The notes below the pieces were generated by a model that saw only the letters and a list, made by a program, of their open reading frames with translations, was not told the origin of the DNA and ran no database searches. Source: Streptomyces sp. NRRL F-4489 (lineage in GTDB: Bacteria > Actinomycetota > Actinomycetes > Streptomycetales > Streptomycetaceae). From it: a stretch of DNA of 53,585 nt. The stretch covers positions 1-53,585 of the forward strand of contig NZ_LLZI01000234.1 in assembly GCF_001509485.1 (NCBI RefSeq), read 5' to 3'. Position 1 is the first letter of the stretch. Each line of letters opens with the position of its first letter. A program made the translations under genes and the position numbers. Shown here in pieces: positions 1 to 8,645 of the stretch.

Positions 1-142
1 CCACACCACCTACGGCCCCACCCCCACCGTCTACCTCATCCGCCCCGACGCCTACATAGCCCTGGCCACCCCACCGGACTCCGCCCACGCCGCCCTCACC
101 GAGGCCGTGCGGTCGTACGCGGGAACCCCGGCCGCGCTCTGA
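1..142 (+). CDS. C-terminal end of a probable FAD-dependent monooxygenase (partial)
   Basis: An open frame enters from the left edge and stops at a TGA ending at 142, giving the last 46 residues of a protein. The readable tail contains YLIRPDAYIAL, the kind of beta-strand/turn seen at the C-terminus of flavoprotein aromatic hydroxylases of the PheA/TfdB type, where a thioredoxin-like domain ends with a V-L-[IV]-R-P-D-G-Y motif. The FAD-binding and catalytic parts lie outside the window, so the substrate cannot be judged. It runs toward the next gene, which is on the opposite strand. Confidence 0.55.
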   Translation, partial: HTTYGPTPTVYLIRPDAYIALATPPDSAHAALTEAVRSYAGTPAAL

Positions 143-179
143 CCCGACACCCCACCCCGGACACCCGCGCAACACCCGG

Positions 180-1085
180 TCAGAACAGAAAGGCGATCTT
201 CCCCGCCAGCTTTCCCTCCCGAAGCCGGACATGCGCGTCCCGGATCTCGTGAAGTCCAAAGCTTGCGTGCACCCGCAGCCGCAAGGCCCCGCCGTCAACG
301 AGCTTCACCAGCTCACCCAACCCCGCACCGTCCTCGCGGACCTGGTGAACGGTGCTCCGCACACCCCGCGAGGACAGGTCCGGGACCGGCCCGGCTTGGG
401 TGGCAATCGACGCGTACCGGCCCCCATCGGCCACCGCCTCGGTCACAAACGCCCCGAACGTATCGAAAACCGCGTCATAGGCGTGGCGTTGAAGAGCGTC
501 ACGGTCGGCGGTGACAACCTCCGCACCGTGCTCACGCGCGAAGGCGGCCTGCGCGTCCCGGGACACCAGAGCATCCACCTTTACGCCACGCGCACGGGCG
601 ATCTGCAACGCCAGCCCGCCGACCGCACCGGCGGCCCCCGCGATCAGCAGCCGCTCACCGGCCTCGACCGCCAGCCAGTTCAACGTCTGCACGGCCGTCA
701 GCCCGGCCAGCGGCAGCGTCGCGGCCTCGGCCATACTGACCGACCGCGGCGCGGCGGCGACCGCCCGCGCGGGCAGCGCGACGAGATCGGCCCAGGTCCC
801 CCGGCCGGAACTGAGCTGATGCGACATGGCGATGACACGTTCACCGGCCCGCAGCCCGCTGCCACCGCCGTCGACCACCACACCGGCCAGATCCCACCCA
901 AGCGTCATCGGCAGCGGCGGCGCCCCTTCACCGATCGCCCCCTCCCGCGTCTTGTCATCCACGGGATTGATACTGCTCGCCACGACCCGGACCAGCACCT
1001 CTCCCGGGCCTACCCCGGGCTCGGGAACATCAACAACCCCAAGCACATCAGGCGCCCCGAACCGATCAATCCGTATCGCGCGCAC
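180..1085 (-). CDS. NADP-dependent zinc-free MDR oxidoreductase (quinone-reductase-like)
   Basis: A 301-residue medium-chain dehydrogenase/reductase that probably reduces quinones or enones with NAD(P)H in the cytoplasm. It opens with the GroES-like half (FGAPDVLGVVDVPEPGVGPGEV, then SSINPVDDKTREG), followed by the Rossmann half with the cofactor motif AGAAGAVGGLALQIA. The cysteines of zinc-dependent alcohol dehydrogenases are absent, which fits the zinc-free subgroup. I chose the GTG at 1085 because a GGGAGGG-type ribosome site lies just upstream and the family motif VRAIRIDRFG starts there; the open frame extends to 1232 without family resemblance. It stands alone between two genes of other function. 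The physiological substrate is unknown. Confidence 0.85.
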   Translation of the reverse strand: MRAIRIDRFGAPDVLGVVDVPEPGVGPGEVLVRVVASSINPVDDKTREGAIGEGAPPLPMTLGWDLAGVVVDGGGSGLRAGERVIAMSHQLSSGRGTWADLVALPARAVAAAPRSVSMAEAATLPLAGLTAVQTLNWLAVEAGERLLIAGAAGAVGGLALQIARARGVKVDALVSRDAQAAFAREHGAEVVTADRDALQRHAYDAVFDTFGAFVTEAVADGGRYASIATQAGPVPDLSSRGVRSTVHQVREDGAGLGELVKLVDGGALRLRVHASFGLHEIRDAHVRLREGKLAGKIAFLF

Positions 1086-1376
1086 GAAAAGCCCTCCCCA
1101 CAACGTCTGCTGACAGCAGGGCCCAACACCGACGCTGATCAAGCGATTCCCGATGCGGCAACGGCGCGCACGGTGCACAAAGGCAGCGCCCGACGCCACG
1201 GATACGTAGAAGGCTCCCGCCCTCCCCCACACACAGGAGAGGACGGAAGCCGCCTTCCCTCACCGCGCGGGCTGAGCCGACGCGGCACCCTTCAGGAAAG
1301 CGCCCGGAACGCTTCCCGCAGAGCGGACCGGAACGGTGAGCCGGACCCGCCGGCCCGACCGAGGCATGCGCTGCCC

Positions 1377-1694
1377 CTACTCATCCCGTTCCGATCGGGG
1401 GAGTTCCTGGGCCTCCTCCAGCCGAAGCAACCGGTCACCCCGGCTCTCCGCCACCCGCCACACACACTTCAGCGACTCACTCAACTCAACGGCGAGCAGA
1501 TGCAGTTCCCCCGGCGTCCACATCCGCCCACCGAGCACACGCTCCGCCTCCTCGATGAGCCCCGCCGCCACCGTCAGCTGCGCCGCCTCCATTTCATCAG
1601 CGAGCCGCGAGACATACCCCGTCCCGTCCCCCGCCAGCAGAAAGCACGGCTTCCCCTCCACACTCGCCCACGGCAACAGCCGCGCGGTGTCCAT
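1377..1694 (-). CDS. Small conserved actinobacterial protein of unknown function
   Basis: About 105 residues beginning MDTARLLPWASVEGKPCFL. The sequence has the look of a soluble, mainly helical Streptomyces hypothetical protein (GDGTGYVSRLADEMEAAQL, then a run of helices ending EAQELPRSERDE). I see no catalytic motif, signal peptide or membrane segment. Such proteins are often found in Streptomyces near XRE regulators, and an XRE regulator is the next gene upstream on the same strand, 217 bases away. The start is uncertain: ATG at 1694 gives the best family-like N-terminus, while a GTG at 1727 would add 11 residues, and neither has a clear ribosome site. Confidence 0.6.
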   Translation of the reverse strand: MDTARLLPWASVEGKPCFLLAGDGTGYVSRLADEMEAAQLTVAAGLIEEAERVLGGRMWTPGELHLLAVELSESLKCVWRVAESRGDRLLRLEEAQELPRSERDE

Positions 1695-1911
1695 GGCGTT
1701 CACCGGGCGGTCACCGTCGCCCGGCACGGCGGCTCGAAGAGCATTCGAAGACTTTGGGTCACGTCGTCAACCCCTATGCGGTTGATGGCCATTCCCCCGT
1801 GCCACGCTCATCGCAAAGGCCGGGGGACCTTGCGTCCACCAAGCCAATCGTGTGGCAGCAGCCCGCGACAGGGACGGAACGTCCTAGTCTCCGGGCCTTG
1901 AACGCCCCTGC

Positions 1912-3132
1912 CTACCGGGCTTGGTTGACGACCCCCAGAAACTCCGCCAGCGTGCGCAGTCCCGGCGGCCGGTGCGGTCCGGCCCACAAGTCCGTAACGA
2001 TGGCGACGGCGAGGGTGTGGTGGCGCATCCACGCCGGGGCGATCCGGCGCAGCCGTTCGAGGGTCTTCACGGCGCCTTCGATATCGCCCACGTCCGTGTG
2101 CGCACGGGCGACGTCCAGCAAAAGCCAGGTACGCCAGGACGCCGGGATATCGGCGCCGATCCGCATTCCCTTGGCGAGTGCCAGCGCCTCGTCCGGCCGT
2201 GCGTGCTGAACGGCGAGACGGACTCGTTCGATACGGACCGAGGACCGGCTGAATACCGAGAACATTTTCCCGTCCTCCGGGGGCCGGAGAACGGCCAGCC
2301 GGCGTGTGGCGTGCTCCGCCGTGGTCATCAGTTCATTGGCCGCGTCGTAATCTCCCGAACGGGCCGACGAGGTCGCGGCGGACATGATGAGGCCGCCCCA
2401 AACCCGCAGGCCCTCAGCGGTTTTGCCGTGTTCCCGTTCGGCCAGATCCGCGGCGTGCACCGCCACGTGGGCGGCATCGTCCAGGCGGTTCTGCCGCTGG
2501 TAGTTCCAGGCGACGGAATTGCTGACCATCGGCACCAGCAGCGGGTCGGACGAGCGCTCCGCGGCGGCCATGGCACGTTCCAGAGCGGCCAGTCCGAGAT
2601 CGGTCCGTCCGAGGCGAATGGCAAGGTGCCCGGCCAATTGCAGCGCTTTCCCCAACGCCGCCTGCCCCGCCGCCTTTTCGTCCGCACCGCCGACCGACGC
2701 CGCGAAACGCGCGTCCGCGATAATGCCCGGCAGTACCTCCATCACACGCCCGAACTCAGCGTTGTGGTACAGCGTCCAGCCGTCGGAAATCTCCCGCCGG
2801 AGAAGCGGAACGGTAAGCCGCTCGACGCCATTCGGCTCTTCGGGCGGCGCGAACAGCGGGGGCATGATGGCTCGCCGCACCGCGACGAATTGCGGAGAAT
2901 CCGCCTCGCCCGTGGAGGGCACCCCCGGCGGGTCCCCGAGCAGCGCGGTCAGCTCGACCCCGAGCCCCCGGGCCAGTGCGTGCAGCGTGGGCAGACGCGC
3001 ACTGTGCTTGCGCTTCTGCTCCAGCTTCCGTACGACGTCAACGGACACGTCCGAGCGCTCTGCCAACGCCTCTTGGGTGAGATCCGCCATCCGCCGCAGC
3101 CGCGCCAGCCGGTCCCCGAGGTGCTCAGCCAT
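1912..3132 (-). CDS. XRE-family transcriptional regulator with helical repeat-like C-terminal region
   Basis: A 406-residue cytoplasmic regulator. Residues about 4-65 form an XRE helix-turn-helix ([35 protein letters not shown]). The remaining ~330 residues are alpha-helical and alanine/leucine-rich with TPR-like pairs (for example [35 protein letters not shown]), a layout shared with many actinobacterial XRE proteins that sense a small ligand or peptide. The ATG at 3132 is preferred because a TAGCCT hexamer sits nine bases upstream, suggesting leaderless transcription, and because the longer frame to 3189 is not family-like. It is divergent from the NUDIX remnant. Its targets are unknown; autoregulation is likely but inferred. 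Confidence 0.85.
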   Translation of the reverse strand: MAEHLGDRLARLRRMADLTQEALAERSDVSVDVVRKLEQKRKHSARLPTLHALARGLGVELTALLGDPPGVPSTGEADSPQFVAVRRAIMPPLFAPPEEPNGVERLTVPLLRREISDGWTLYHNAEFGRVMEVLPGIIADARFAASVGGADEKAAGQAALGKALQLAGHLAIRLGRTDLGLAALERAMAAAERSSDPLLVPMVSNSVAWNYQRQNRLDDAAHVAVHAADLAEREHGKTAEGLRVWGGLIMSAATSSARSGDYDAANELMTTAEHATRRLAVLRPPEDGKMFSVFSRSSVRIERVRLAVQHARPDEALALAKGMRIGADIPASWRTWLLLDVARAHTDVGDIEGAVKTLERLRRIAPAWMRHHTLAVAIVTDLWAGPHRPPGLRTLAEFLGVVNQAR

Positions 3133-3212
3133 GCCCACGAGGCTACGCCGCGAGCCCCGGCGCCGTACGGTCCCCAGCGCCCCTTCCACCGAAAGACCGA
3201 AAGGCCGGCCCC

Positions 3213-3566
3213 ATGCCCCGTACCGAGTTCTACGACGACCCCGCCGCTCCCGAGCCGAACAGTCTGGTGGTCGCCGCCTCGGCCGTCGTCACGGATGCCG
3301 AGGGGCGCATCCTGCTCCAGCGGCGGGTGGACAACGGGCTGTGGGCGCTGCCGGGCGGCGGCAGGGAACAGCGACGGGGAGGTACGGCGCCAGTTCAACG
3401 TGTGCTTCACGGCACGGATCACCGGGGGCGCGCTCAAGCTCTCCGACGAGTCCACCGCCCTCCGGTTCGTCGCCCCGGACGAGCTCCCCAGCCTGCCCCT
3501 GCACCCACCCAGCGACTCCGGATCGGTCATTTCCTGGAACGGCGGGCAGTGCCATACCTGGGGTGA
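3213..3566 (+). pseudogene. Decayed NUDIX hydrolase (internal deletion plus frameshift)
   Basis: The start ATG opens a recognisable NUDIX domain ([20 protein letters not shown], then GLWALPGGG), but immediately after LPGGG the frame jumps. The next family-like stretch ([19 protein letters not shown] to [13 protein letters not shown]) is read in the second frame. The tail ([18 protein letters not shown]) returns to the original frame after a probable one-base loss near 3510. The segment that should hold the Nudix box (G-x5-E-x7-REUxEExGU) is missing altogether, so about 40 residues were deleted and no active hydrolase can be made. The gene ends just before a strong terminator hairpin. Whether the second shift is real or a sequencing error does not matter, because the Nudix box is gone. 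Confidence 0.8.
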
Positions 3567-3635
3567 GGGCCGCCGGCAACGCATGAGCCCCTGCCGGGCG
3601 CCGGCCGGAGCGGCGCCCGGCGGGGGCTCGTCCGT

Positions 3636-3673
3636 GCCGTGGTGCCGTAGTCGTGGAACTACGGCACCACGGC
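3636..3673. terminator. Bidirectional terminator hairpin between the NUDIX remnant and gntP
   Basis: A perfect 16-bp inverted repeat (arms 3636-3651 and 3658-3673, core CCGTGGTGCCGTAGT) with a six-base loop. It lies in the tail-to-tail gap of two convergent genes, so it can stop transcription from both sides. There is no long T-run, as is common in Streptomyces. Confidence 0.8.
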
Positions 3674-3689
3674 CTGCTCGGCGCGCCGC

Positions 3690-5087
3690 CTACACCACCA
3701 GCGACAGCCCCAACACCCCCAAGATCCCCACCACCGAGATCAAGGTTTCCATCAGGGACCACGTCTTGAGGGTCTGGGCGACGTTCATGCCGAAGTACTC
3801 CTTGACCATCCAGAAGCCGGCGTCGTTGACGTGGCTGAAGAAGAGGGAGCCGGCGCCGATGGCGAGGACGAGGAGGGCGGCGTGGGTGGTGCTCATCTCG
3901 GCGGCGAGCGGGGCGACCAGGCCGGCGGCCGAGATGGTGGCGACGGTGGCGGAGCCGGTGGCGAGGCGGATGGCGACGGCGATCAGCCAGGCGAGCAGCA
4001 GCGAGGAGATGTTCCAGTGGCGGGAGACCTCCAGGATCATCTGGCCGACGCCGGAGTCCACCAGCGTCTGCTTGAAGCCGCCGCCCGCGCCGACGATCAG
4101 CACCACGCCGGCGATCGGGCCGAGCGAGGACTCGACGGTGGCGGCGATCCGGCCGCGGGTGAAGCCGGCCGGCCGGCCGAGCGTGACCATGGCGACGACC
4201 ACGGCCGTCAGCAGCGCGATCAGCGGGGAGCCGACGACGTCGAAGACCCGTTGGACGGTGTGCGCGGGGTTGTCCACCACGACGTCCACCAGGGCCTTGG
4301 CGAGCATCATCACGACGGGGAGGAGGACGGTGGCGAGGGTGATGCCGAAGCCGGGGCGCTTGGCGAGGTCGTCGGAGGTGCGTTCCGGGATCATCTTCTC
4401 CGGCGGCGCGATGTCGACCCAGCGGGCCGCGTAGCGGGAGAAGAGGGGGCCGGCGATGATGGCCGCGGGGATGGCGATGATCACGCCGAGGGCCAGCGTC
4501 ACGCCGAGGTTGGCCTTGACCGCGTCGATGGCGGCCAGCGGGCCGGGGTGCGGCGGGATCAGGCCGTGCATGACGGAGAGGCCGGCCAGCGCCGGGATGC
4601 CGATCCGCATCAGGGAGAAGTTGCCGCGCTTGGCGACCAGCAGCACCACGGGGATCAGCAGCACGATGCCGACCTCGAAGAAGATCGGCAGGCCGACCAC
4701 CCCGGCGATCAGCACCATCGCCCAGGGCATCGCCCGGCGCCCGGCCTTGGCCAGGATCGTGTCGACTATCTGGTCCGCGCCGCCGGAGTCGGCGAGCAGC
4801 TTGCCGAGGACGGCGCCCAGCGCGATCAGTACGCCGGTACCCGCCACGGTCGTCCCGAGCCCCGTGGAGAAGCTGGCGATGGCCTTGTCGAGCGGCGCCC
4901 CGGCCACCGCGCCGAGCACCAGCGAACCGATGATCAGCGACAGGAAGGCGTGCAGCTTGAACTTGGTGATCAGCAGGACGATGACGGCGATACCCGCCAG
5001 GACGGCGATGCCGAGCTGGGCGTGACCGGCCGTGGTGATCGGCGCGGTCGCGTCCGCTGCGAGCATCTCGGCGCTGAGATGTGGCAC
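3690..5087 (-). CDS. gntP: Gluconate:H+ symporter, GntP family
   Basis: A 465-residue inner-membrane permease that takes up gluconate by proton symport. About a dozen hydrophobic segments are visible, with family signatures such as VGLPIFFEVGIVLLIPVVLL, MHGLIPPHPGPLAAID and ATGSATVATISAAG, and the conserved end SLFFSHVNDAGFWMVKEYFG. The length matches the family. It lies 99 bases downstream of gntK on the same strand, and both diverge from a FadR-type regulator, so the three form a gluconate uptake and phosphorylation unit feeding 6-phosphogluconate to the pentose phosphate pathway. A hairpin sits in the gap between gntK and this gene. The precise sugar acid could be another aldonate. Confidence 0.93.
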   Translation of the reverse strand: MPHLSAEMLAADATAPITTAGHAQLGIAVLAGIAVIVLLITKFKLHAFLSLIIGSLVLGAVAGAPLDKAIASFSTGLGTTVAGTGVLIALGAVLGKLLADSGGADQIVDTILAKAGRRAMPWAMVLIAGVVGLPIFFEVGIVLLIPVVLLVAKRGNFSLMRIGIPALAGLSVMHGLIPPHPGPLAAIDAVKANLGVTLALGVIIAIPAAIIAGPLFSRYAARWVDIAPPEKMIPERTSDDLAKRPGFGITLATVLLPVVMMLAKALVDVVVDNPAHTVQRVFDVVGSPLIALLTAVVVAMVTLGRPAGFTRGRIAATVESSLGPIAGVVLIVGAGGGFKQTLVDSGVGQMILEVSRHWNISSLLLAWLIAVAIRLATGSATVATISAAGLVAPLAAEMSTTHAALLVLAIGAGSLFFSHVNDAGFWMVKEYFGMNVAQTLKTWSLMETLISVVGILGVLGLSLVV

Positions 5088-5122
5088 GGCGAATTCCTTG
5101 GGTGGGAGGGGAGGGGGAGGGG

Positions 5123-5160
5123 GCCGGGCCCCGCGGGGGGGAGGGGGTGCGGGGCCCGGC
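5123..5160. other. Strong hairpin in the gntK-gntP gap
   Basis: A perfect 12-bp inverted repeat (GCCGGGCCCCGC at 5123-5134, its complement at 5149-5160) with a 14-base purine loop. No T-run follows on the minus strand. It may act as a partial terminator or an mRNA-stabilising or processing structure that sets a different expression level for gntK and gntP. Confidence 0.5.
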
Positions 5161-5186
5161 GGTCTGAGGGCGGCCGGCCTGCGGGG

Positions 5187-5711
5187 TTACGCGGCCGGGG
5201 TGGGGCGGCGCAGGGCGGTGACCGCGCGGTCGGCGATCTCCTCCGGGGTGCCGGCGACATCGACGGCCACCCCGGCCTCGTCCGCCCCGAGCGGTTCGAG
5301 GGTGGCGAACTGGGAGTCCAGCAGCGCGGTCGGCATGAAGTGGCCGGTGCGCTCGGCCATCCGCGCCTCGATCAGCGCCCGGTCGCCCGCGAGGTGCAGG
5401 AAGACGACGCCGGGGGCGGCGGCCCGCAGCCGGTCGCGGTAGGCACGCTTGAGGGCGGAGCAGCTGACCACCCCGCCGCGGCCGGCCCGCCCGTGCGCCC
5501 AGGCGCCGATGGCGTCGAGCCAGGGGCCGCGGTCGGCGTCGTCCAGGGGGACTCCGGCGGACATCTTGGCGATGTTGGCCGCCGGGTGGAAGTCGTCGCC
5601 CTCGGCGTACGGCACGCCCAGCGCGCCGGCCACCAGCGGGCCGATGGTCGTCTTGCCGGTCCCGGCCACACCCATCACGACGATGACATCGGCGACATCG
5701 GCCCTGTCCAT
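5187..5711 (-). CDS. gntK: Gluconokinase
   Basis: A 174-residue kinase phosphorylating gluconate to 6-phosphogluconate with ATP. The P-loop GVAGTGKTT is near residue 14, followed by the family motifs EGDDFHPAANIAKMSAGVPLDDADRGPWL and SCSALKRAYRD, and the late HFMPTALLDSQFATLEPL. The length and motif order are those of the GntK/IdnK family. The ATG at 5711 is preceded by a GAGG ribosome site. It is the first gene of the gntK-gntP pair. The 235-base gap to the divergent gntR contains short repeats and a dyad likely to be the operator. Confidence 0.95.
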   Translation of the reverse strand: MDRADVADVIVVMGVAGTGKTTIGPLVAGALGVPYAEGDDFHPAANIAKMSAGVPLDDADRGPWLDAIGAWAHGRAGRGGVVSCSALKRAYRDRLRAAAPGVVFLHLAGDRALIEARMAERTGHFMPTALLDSQFATLEPLGADEAGVAVDVAGTPEEIADRAVTALRRPTPAA

Positions 5712-5763
5712 CCCGGATACCTCGATGCTTCATATACGGGACGTCACCAGCCATACCTCCGCG

Positions 5764-5795
5764 TACATGACATACATGACAGACATGACGCACAT
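5764..5795 (+). repeat. Nine-base imperfect tandem repeat in the gntK/gntR intergenic region
   Basis: Consecutive units TACATGACA, TACATGACA, GACATGACG and CACATCGCT form a period-9 array just upstream of gntK. The array could provide phased half-sites for a regulator, or reflect slippage. It is AT-richer than the surroundings. Confidence 0.5.
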
Positions 5796-5890
5796 CGCTT
5801 ACGTCACATACGGCGCGTAGGGCGTGACAGCGTCCACTTCGACGTTGTACTAGCCAACTGAAACCCATGAAGTACGACGTATTCAAGCCC

Positions 5891-5910
5891 GTGTGACGTA
5901 AACGTCATAC
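5891..5910. promoter_or_regulatory. Candidate GntR operator (dyad) upstream of gntR
   Basis: GTGTGACGT-AA-ACGTCATAC has 9-base arms with one mismatch around a two-base centre. It lies about 40 bases upstream of the gntR ATG, where a FadR-type repressor could block both divergent promoters. Binding is inferred only from position and symmetry. Confidence 0.45.
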
Positions 5911-5934
5911 TTAATTGCCCGAGAGGCGGGACCG

Positions 5935-5947
5935 TAGGCTTGGGCCA
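5935..5947 (+). promoter_or_regulatory. Probable -10 element giving a leaderless gntR transcript
   Basis: TAGGCT at 5935-5940 is six bases before the gntR ATG, the spacing typical of leaderless Streptomyces mRNAs, and there is no ribosome site in that short gap. A weak -35 (TTAATT at 5911-5916) lies 18 bases upstream. Confidence 0.4.
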
Positions 5948-6657
5948 TGGAAGCGACCGGGAACGGGGAGAAGGGGCTGCACGCCCGCGTGCTGGAGTCC
6001 CTGGGGCCCGCGATCACCGCGGGCGACTACCCTCCGGGCACGGTCCTGCGCACCGATGAGCTGGCCGAACGCTTCGAGGTGTCCCGCACGGTGATCCGCG
6101 AGGCGGTCCGGGTGCTGGAGTCGATGTGCCTGGTGGCGTCCCGGCGCCGGGTCGGGGTGACGGTCCGCCCCACCGAGGAGTGGAACGTCTACGACCCGCG
6201 GGTGATCGGCTGGCGGCTGGCCGGCCGGGACCGCGCCCGGCAGCTGCGTTCGCTGACCGTGCTGCGGTCGGCCGTCGAGCCGGTGGCGGCGGGCCTGGCC
6301 GCCCGGCACGCCGACCCGGCCCAGTGCGCGGAACTGACCGAGCACGCGATGGGCATGGTGGCCACCTCGCGCGGCCAGCAGCTGGACGCGTACCTCGTCC
6401 ACGACATGGCGTTCCACCGGGTGGTGCTGACCGCCTCCGGCAACGAGATGTTCGCGCGCCTCGCGGAGGTGGTGGCCGCGGTGCTGACCGGCCGCACCCA
6501 GCACCACGTGATGTTCACCGACCCGGACCCGGCCGCGGTCACCCTGCACGTCCAGGTGGCCGAGGCGATCCGCACCGGCGACGCGGCCCGCGCCGAGGCC
6601 CTGACCCGCGAGATCACGGCCGGCGCGATGGCCGAACTGGACGTCCTCGCCCCGTAG
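5947..6657 (+). CDS. gntR: FadR/GntR-family repressor of gluconate genes
   Basis: A 236-residue regulator with an N-terminal winged helix (about residues 10-75; RTDELAERFEVSRTVIREAVRVLE) and a C-terminal FCD ligand-binding domain. The FCD domain carries the metal-site acidic and histidine residues (LVHDMAFHRVVLTASGN, then two later histidines, TLHVQVAEAI). FadR-type FCD proteins bind small carboxylates. Placement divergent from gntK-gntP makes gluconate or 6-phosphogluconate the likely inducer. It probably represses its own and the gntK promoters through the dyad at 5891-5910. The next gene is convergent and unrelated. Confidence 0.88.
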   Translation: MEATGNGEKGLHARVLESLGPAITAGDYPPGTVLRTDELAERFEVSRTVIREAVRVLESMCLVASRRRVGVTVRPTEEWNVYDPRVIGWRLAGRDRARQLRSLTVLRSAVEPVAAGLAARHADPAQCAELTEHAMGMVATSRGQQLDAYLVHDMAFHRVVLTASGNEMFARLAEVVAAVLTGRTQHHVMFTDPDPAAVTLHVQVAEAIRTGDAARAEALTREITAGAMAELDVLAP

Positions 6658-6675
6658 TTGACCCGGCCCGGCCGC

Positions 6676-6888
6676 TCAGAACAGCGGCTGCTGCCCCGGC
6701 ATCGGAGGTTCCTCCGGATCGAAGAGCTTCTCCGCGGGCGCCATCATCGGCGCGGTGCGCCGGGAGCCCGGACAGGAGATCAGCTCGATCCCGGTCCGCC
6801 GCCCCGGCGGGTCGTGCCGGGCGTAGCGGCCGCCGACCACGGCGATCTCTCGGGTGCAGACGGGGCAGCGGCGTCGTGGTGCGGACAT
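6676..6888 (-). CDS. Small zinc-ribbon-like conserved protein
   Basis: A 70-residue protein starting MSAPRRRCPVCTREIAVV and ending PGQQPLF. The CPVC pair near the start and a later single cysteine (ELISCPGSRR) suggest a partial zinc knuckle. Proteins of this type, with a CPVC N-terminus and a G-Q-Q-x-L-F end, are common short Streptomyces genes of unknown function. The ATG at 6888 has a GGGG tract three bases upstream. The longer open frame to 7074 overlaps the mutase gene and is not protein-like. It lies 76 bases beyond the end of the mutase gene on the same strand and could be read through from it. Confidence 0.7.
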   Translation of the reverse strand: MSAPRRRCPVCTREIAVVGGRYARHDPPGRRTGIELISCPGSRRTAPMMAPAEKLFDPEEPPMPGQQPLF

Positions 6889-6964
6889 GCCCCAAGTGTG
6901 GCGGACGCGTTCCGGCCACCGCACCCGGCTCCCGCCTCCACCGGACCAGGCACCCAACGCCGCA

Positions 6965-8545
6965 TCAAAATGCATCCGTCGGCACATACGTCCCCCACAC
7001 CTCCCGCAGCGCATCGCACACCTCGCCCAGCGTCGCCCGCGCGCGCAGCGCCTCCCGCATCGGGTAGAGCACATTGTCCGGCCCCTCGGCGGCCTTCCGC
7101 AGCGCGCCGAGCGCCGCGGTCACCGCGTTCCGGTTGCGGCGTTCGCGGAGCACCGCGAGCCGTTCGGCCTGCCGCGCCTCGATGGCCGGATCCACCCGCA
7201 GCGGTTCGTAGGGCTCCTCCTCTTCACTGCGGAAGCGGTTGACGCCGACCACCACCCGCTCGCCCGCGTCCGTCTCCCGCGCGATCCGGTACGCGTTGCG
7301 CTCGATCTCCTCCTTCTGGAAGCCGCGTTCGATGGCGGCGACCGCGCCGCCCAGCTCCTCGATCCGCGCCATCAGCGCGAGCGCCGCCTCCTCGACCGCG
7401 TCGGTCAGCGCCTCCACGGCGTACGAGCCGGCGAACGGGTCGACGGTGGCGGTGACATCGGTCTCGTACGCCAGGACCTGCTGGGTGCGCAGGGCGAGCC
7501 GGGCCGCCTTCTCGCTCGGCAGGGCGATGGCCTCGTCGTAGGAGTTGGTGTGCAGTGACTGGGTGCCGCCGAGCACCGCGGCCAGCCCCTGGACGGTGAC
7601 CCGCGCGAGGTTGACCTCCGGCTGCTGGGCGGTCAGCTGCACCCCGGCGGTCTGGGTGTGGAACCGCAGCATCTGCGACTTGGGATCGCGGGCGCCGAAC
7701 TCGTCCCGCATCACCCGCGCCCAGATCCGCCGCGCCGCCCGGAATTTGGCGACCTCCTCCAGCAGCGTCGTCCGCGCGACGAAGAAGAACGACAGCCGGG
7801 GCGCGAACTCGTCCACGGCCATCCCGGCCGCGAGCGCCGTACGGACGTACGCGATGCCGTTGGCCAGCGTGAACGCGATCTCCTGCGCGGGCGAGGCACC
7901 CGCCTCGGCCATGTGGTAACCGGAGATGGAGATGGTGTTCCACCGCGGAATCTCGGCCCGGCAGTACCGGAAGATATCCGCCGCCAGCCGCAGCGACGGC
8001 TGCGGCGGAAAGATATACGTCCCCCGCGCGATGTACTCCTTCAGCACATCGTTCTGCACCGTCCCATTGAGCTGATCCCCCCTCAACCCCTGCTCCTCGC
8101 CCACCAGTTGGTACATGAGCAGCAGCAACGCGGCCGGCGCGTTGATCGTCATCGACGTGGAGACCTTCCCCAGCGGGATCCCGCCGAAGAGCACCGCCAT
8201 GTCCTCCACCGAGTCGATCGCCACCCCGACCTTGCCGACCTCGCCCGCGGCGATCGGGGTGTCGGAGTCGTGCCCCATCTGCGTCGGCAGGTCGAAGGCG
8301 ACGGACAGCCCGGTCGTACCGTGCTCGATCAGCTGCCGGTAGCGCGCGTTGGACTCCCGGGCGGTACCGAACCCGGCGTACTGCCGCATGGTCCAGGGCC
8401 GCCCCGTGTACATCGTCGGGTAGACCCCCCGGGTGTACGGGTACGCGCCCGGGGCGCCCAGGGCGCGGCCCGGGTCCCAGTCCGCCAGGGCCTCCGGCCC
8501 GTACACCGGCTCGATGGGCAGCCCGCTCTCGCTGTACCGCGCCAT
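6965..8545 (-). CDS. Acyl-CoA mutase large subunit (methylmalonyl-CoA mutase family)
   Basis: A 526-residue adenosylcobalamin-dependent mutase catalytic subunit of the TIM-barrel type. Motifs present include [49 protein letters not shown] and [15 protein letters not shown]. The Tyr of TMY (residue 46) and the Arg of PPQPSLRL correspond to the two residues (Tyr89 and Arg207 in Propionibacterium) associated with methylmalonyl-CoA specificity; isobutyryl-CoA mutases have Phe and Gln there. The C-terminal B12-binding domain (DxHxxG) is absent, so a separate small subunit is needed, and none is visible here. The ATG has a GGAGG site nine bases upstream. Confidence 0.88.
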   Translation of the reverse strand: MARYSESGLPIEPVYGPEALADWDPGRALGAPGAYPYTRGVYPTMYTGRPWTMRQYAGFGTARESNARYRQLIEHGTTGLSVAFDLPTQMGHDSDTPIAAGEVGKVGVAIDSVEDMAVLFGGIPLGKVSTSMTINAPAALLLLMYQLVGEEQGLRGDQLNGTVQNDVLKEYIARGTYIFPPQPSLRLAADIFRYCRAEIPRWNTISISGYHMAEAGASPAQEIAFTLANGIAYVRTALAAGMAVDEFAPRLSFFFVARTTLLEEVAKFRAARRIWARVMRDEFGARDPKSQMLRFHTQTAGVQLTAQQPEVNLARVTVQGLAAVLGGTQSLHTNSYDEAIALPSEKAARLALRTQQVLAYETDVTATVDPFAGSYAVEALTDAVEEAALALMARIEELGGAVAAIERGFQKEEIERNAYRIARETDAGERVVVGVNRFRSEEEEPYEPLRVDPAIEARQAERLAVLRERRNRNAVTAALGALRKAAEGPDNVLYPMREALRARATLGEVCDALREVWGTYVPTDAF

Positions 8546-8645
8546 GTCCGCTACGCCTCCAAACGGGTGAAGAGTACCGGTTTACACCGTCCTCACAGCA
8601 TGCCTGGAGGTTCGTCCCCGCGCACCGCTGGGAAGGGGACGGGGC

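Noticed and set aside
231..1901. Very long plus-strand frame
   Set aside because: It is antisense to the MDR oxidoreductase and the small protein, is arginine/proline-rich, and has no ribosome site; a GC-bias shadow.
3289..5886. 865-residue minus-strand frame over gntP and gntK
   Set aside because: Arg/Pro/Gly-rich translation in the wrong frame of two clear genes.
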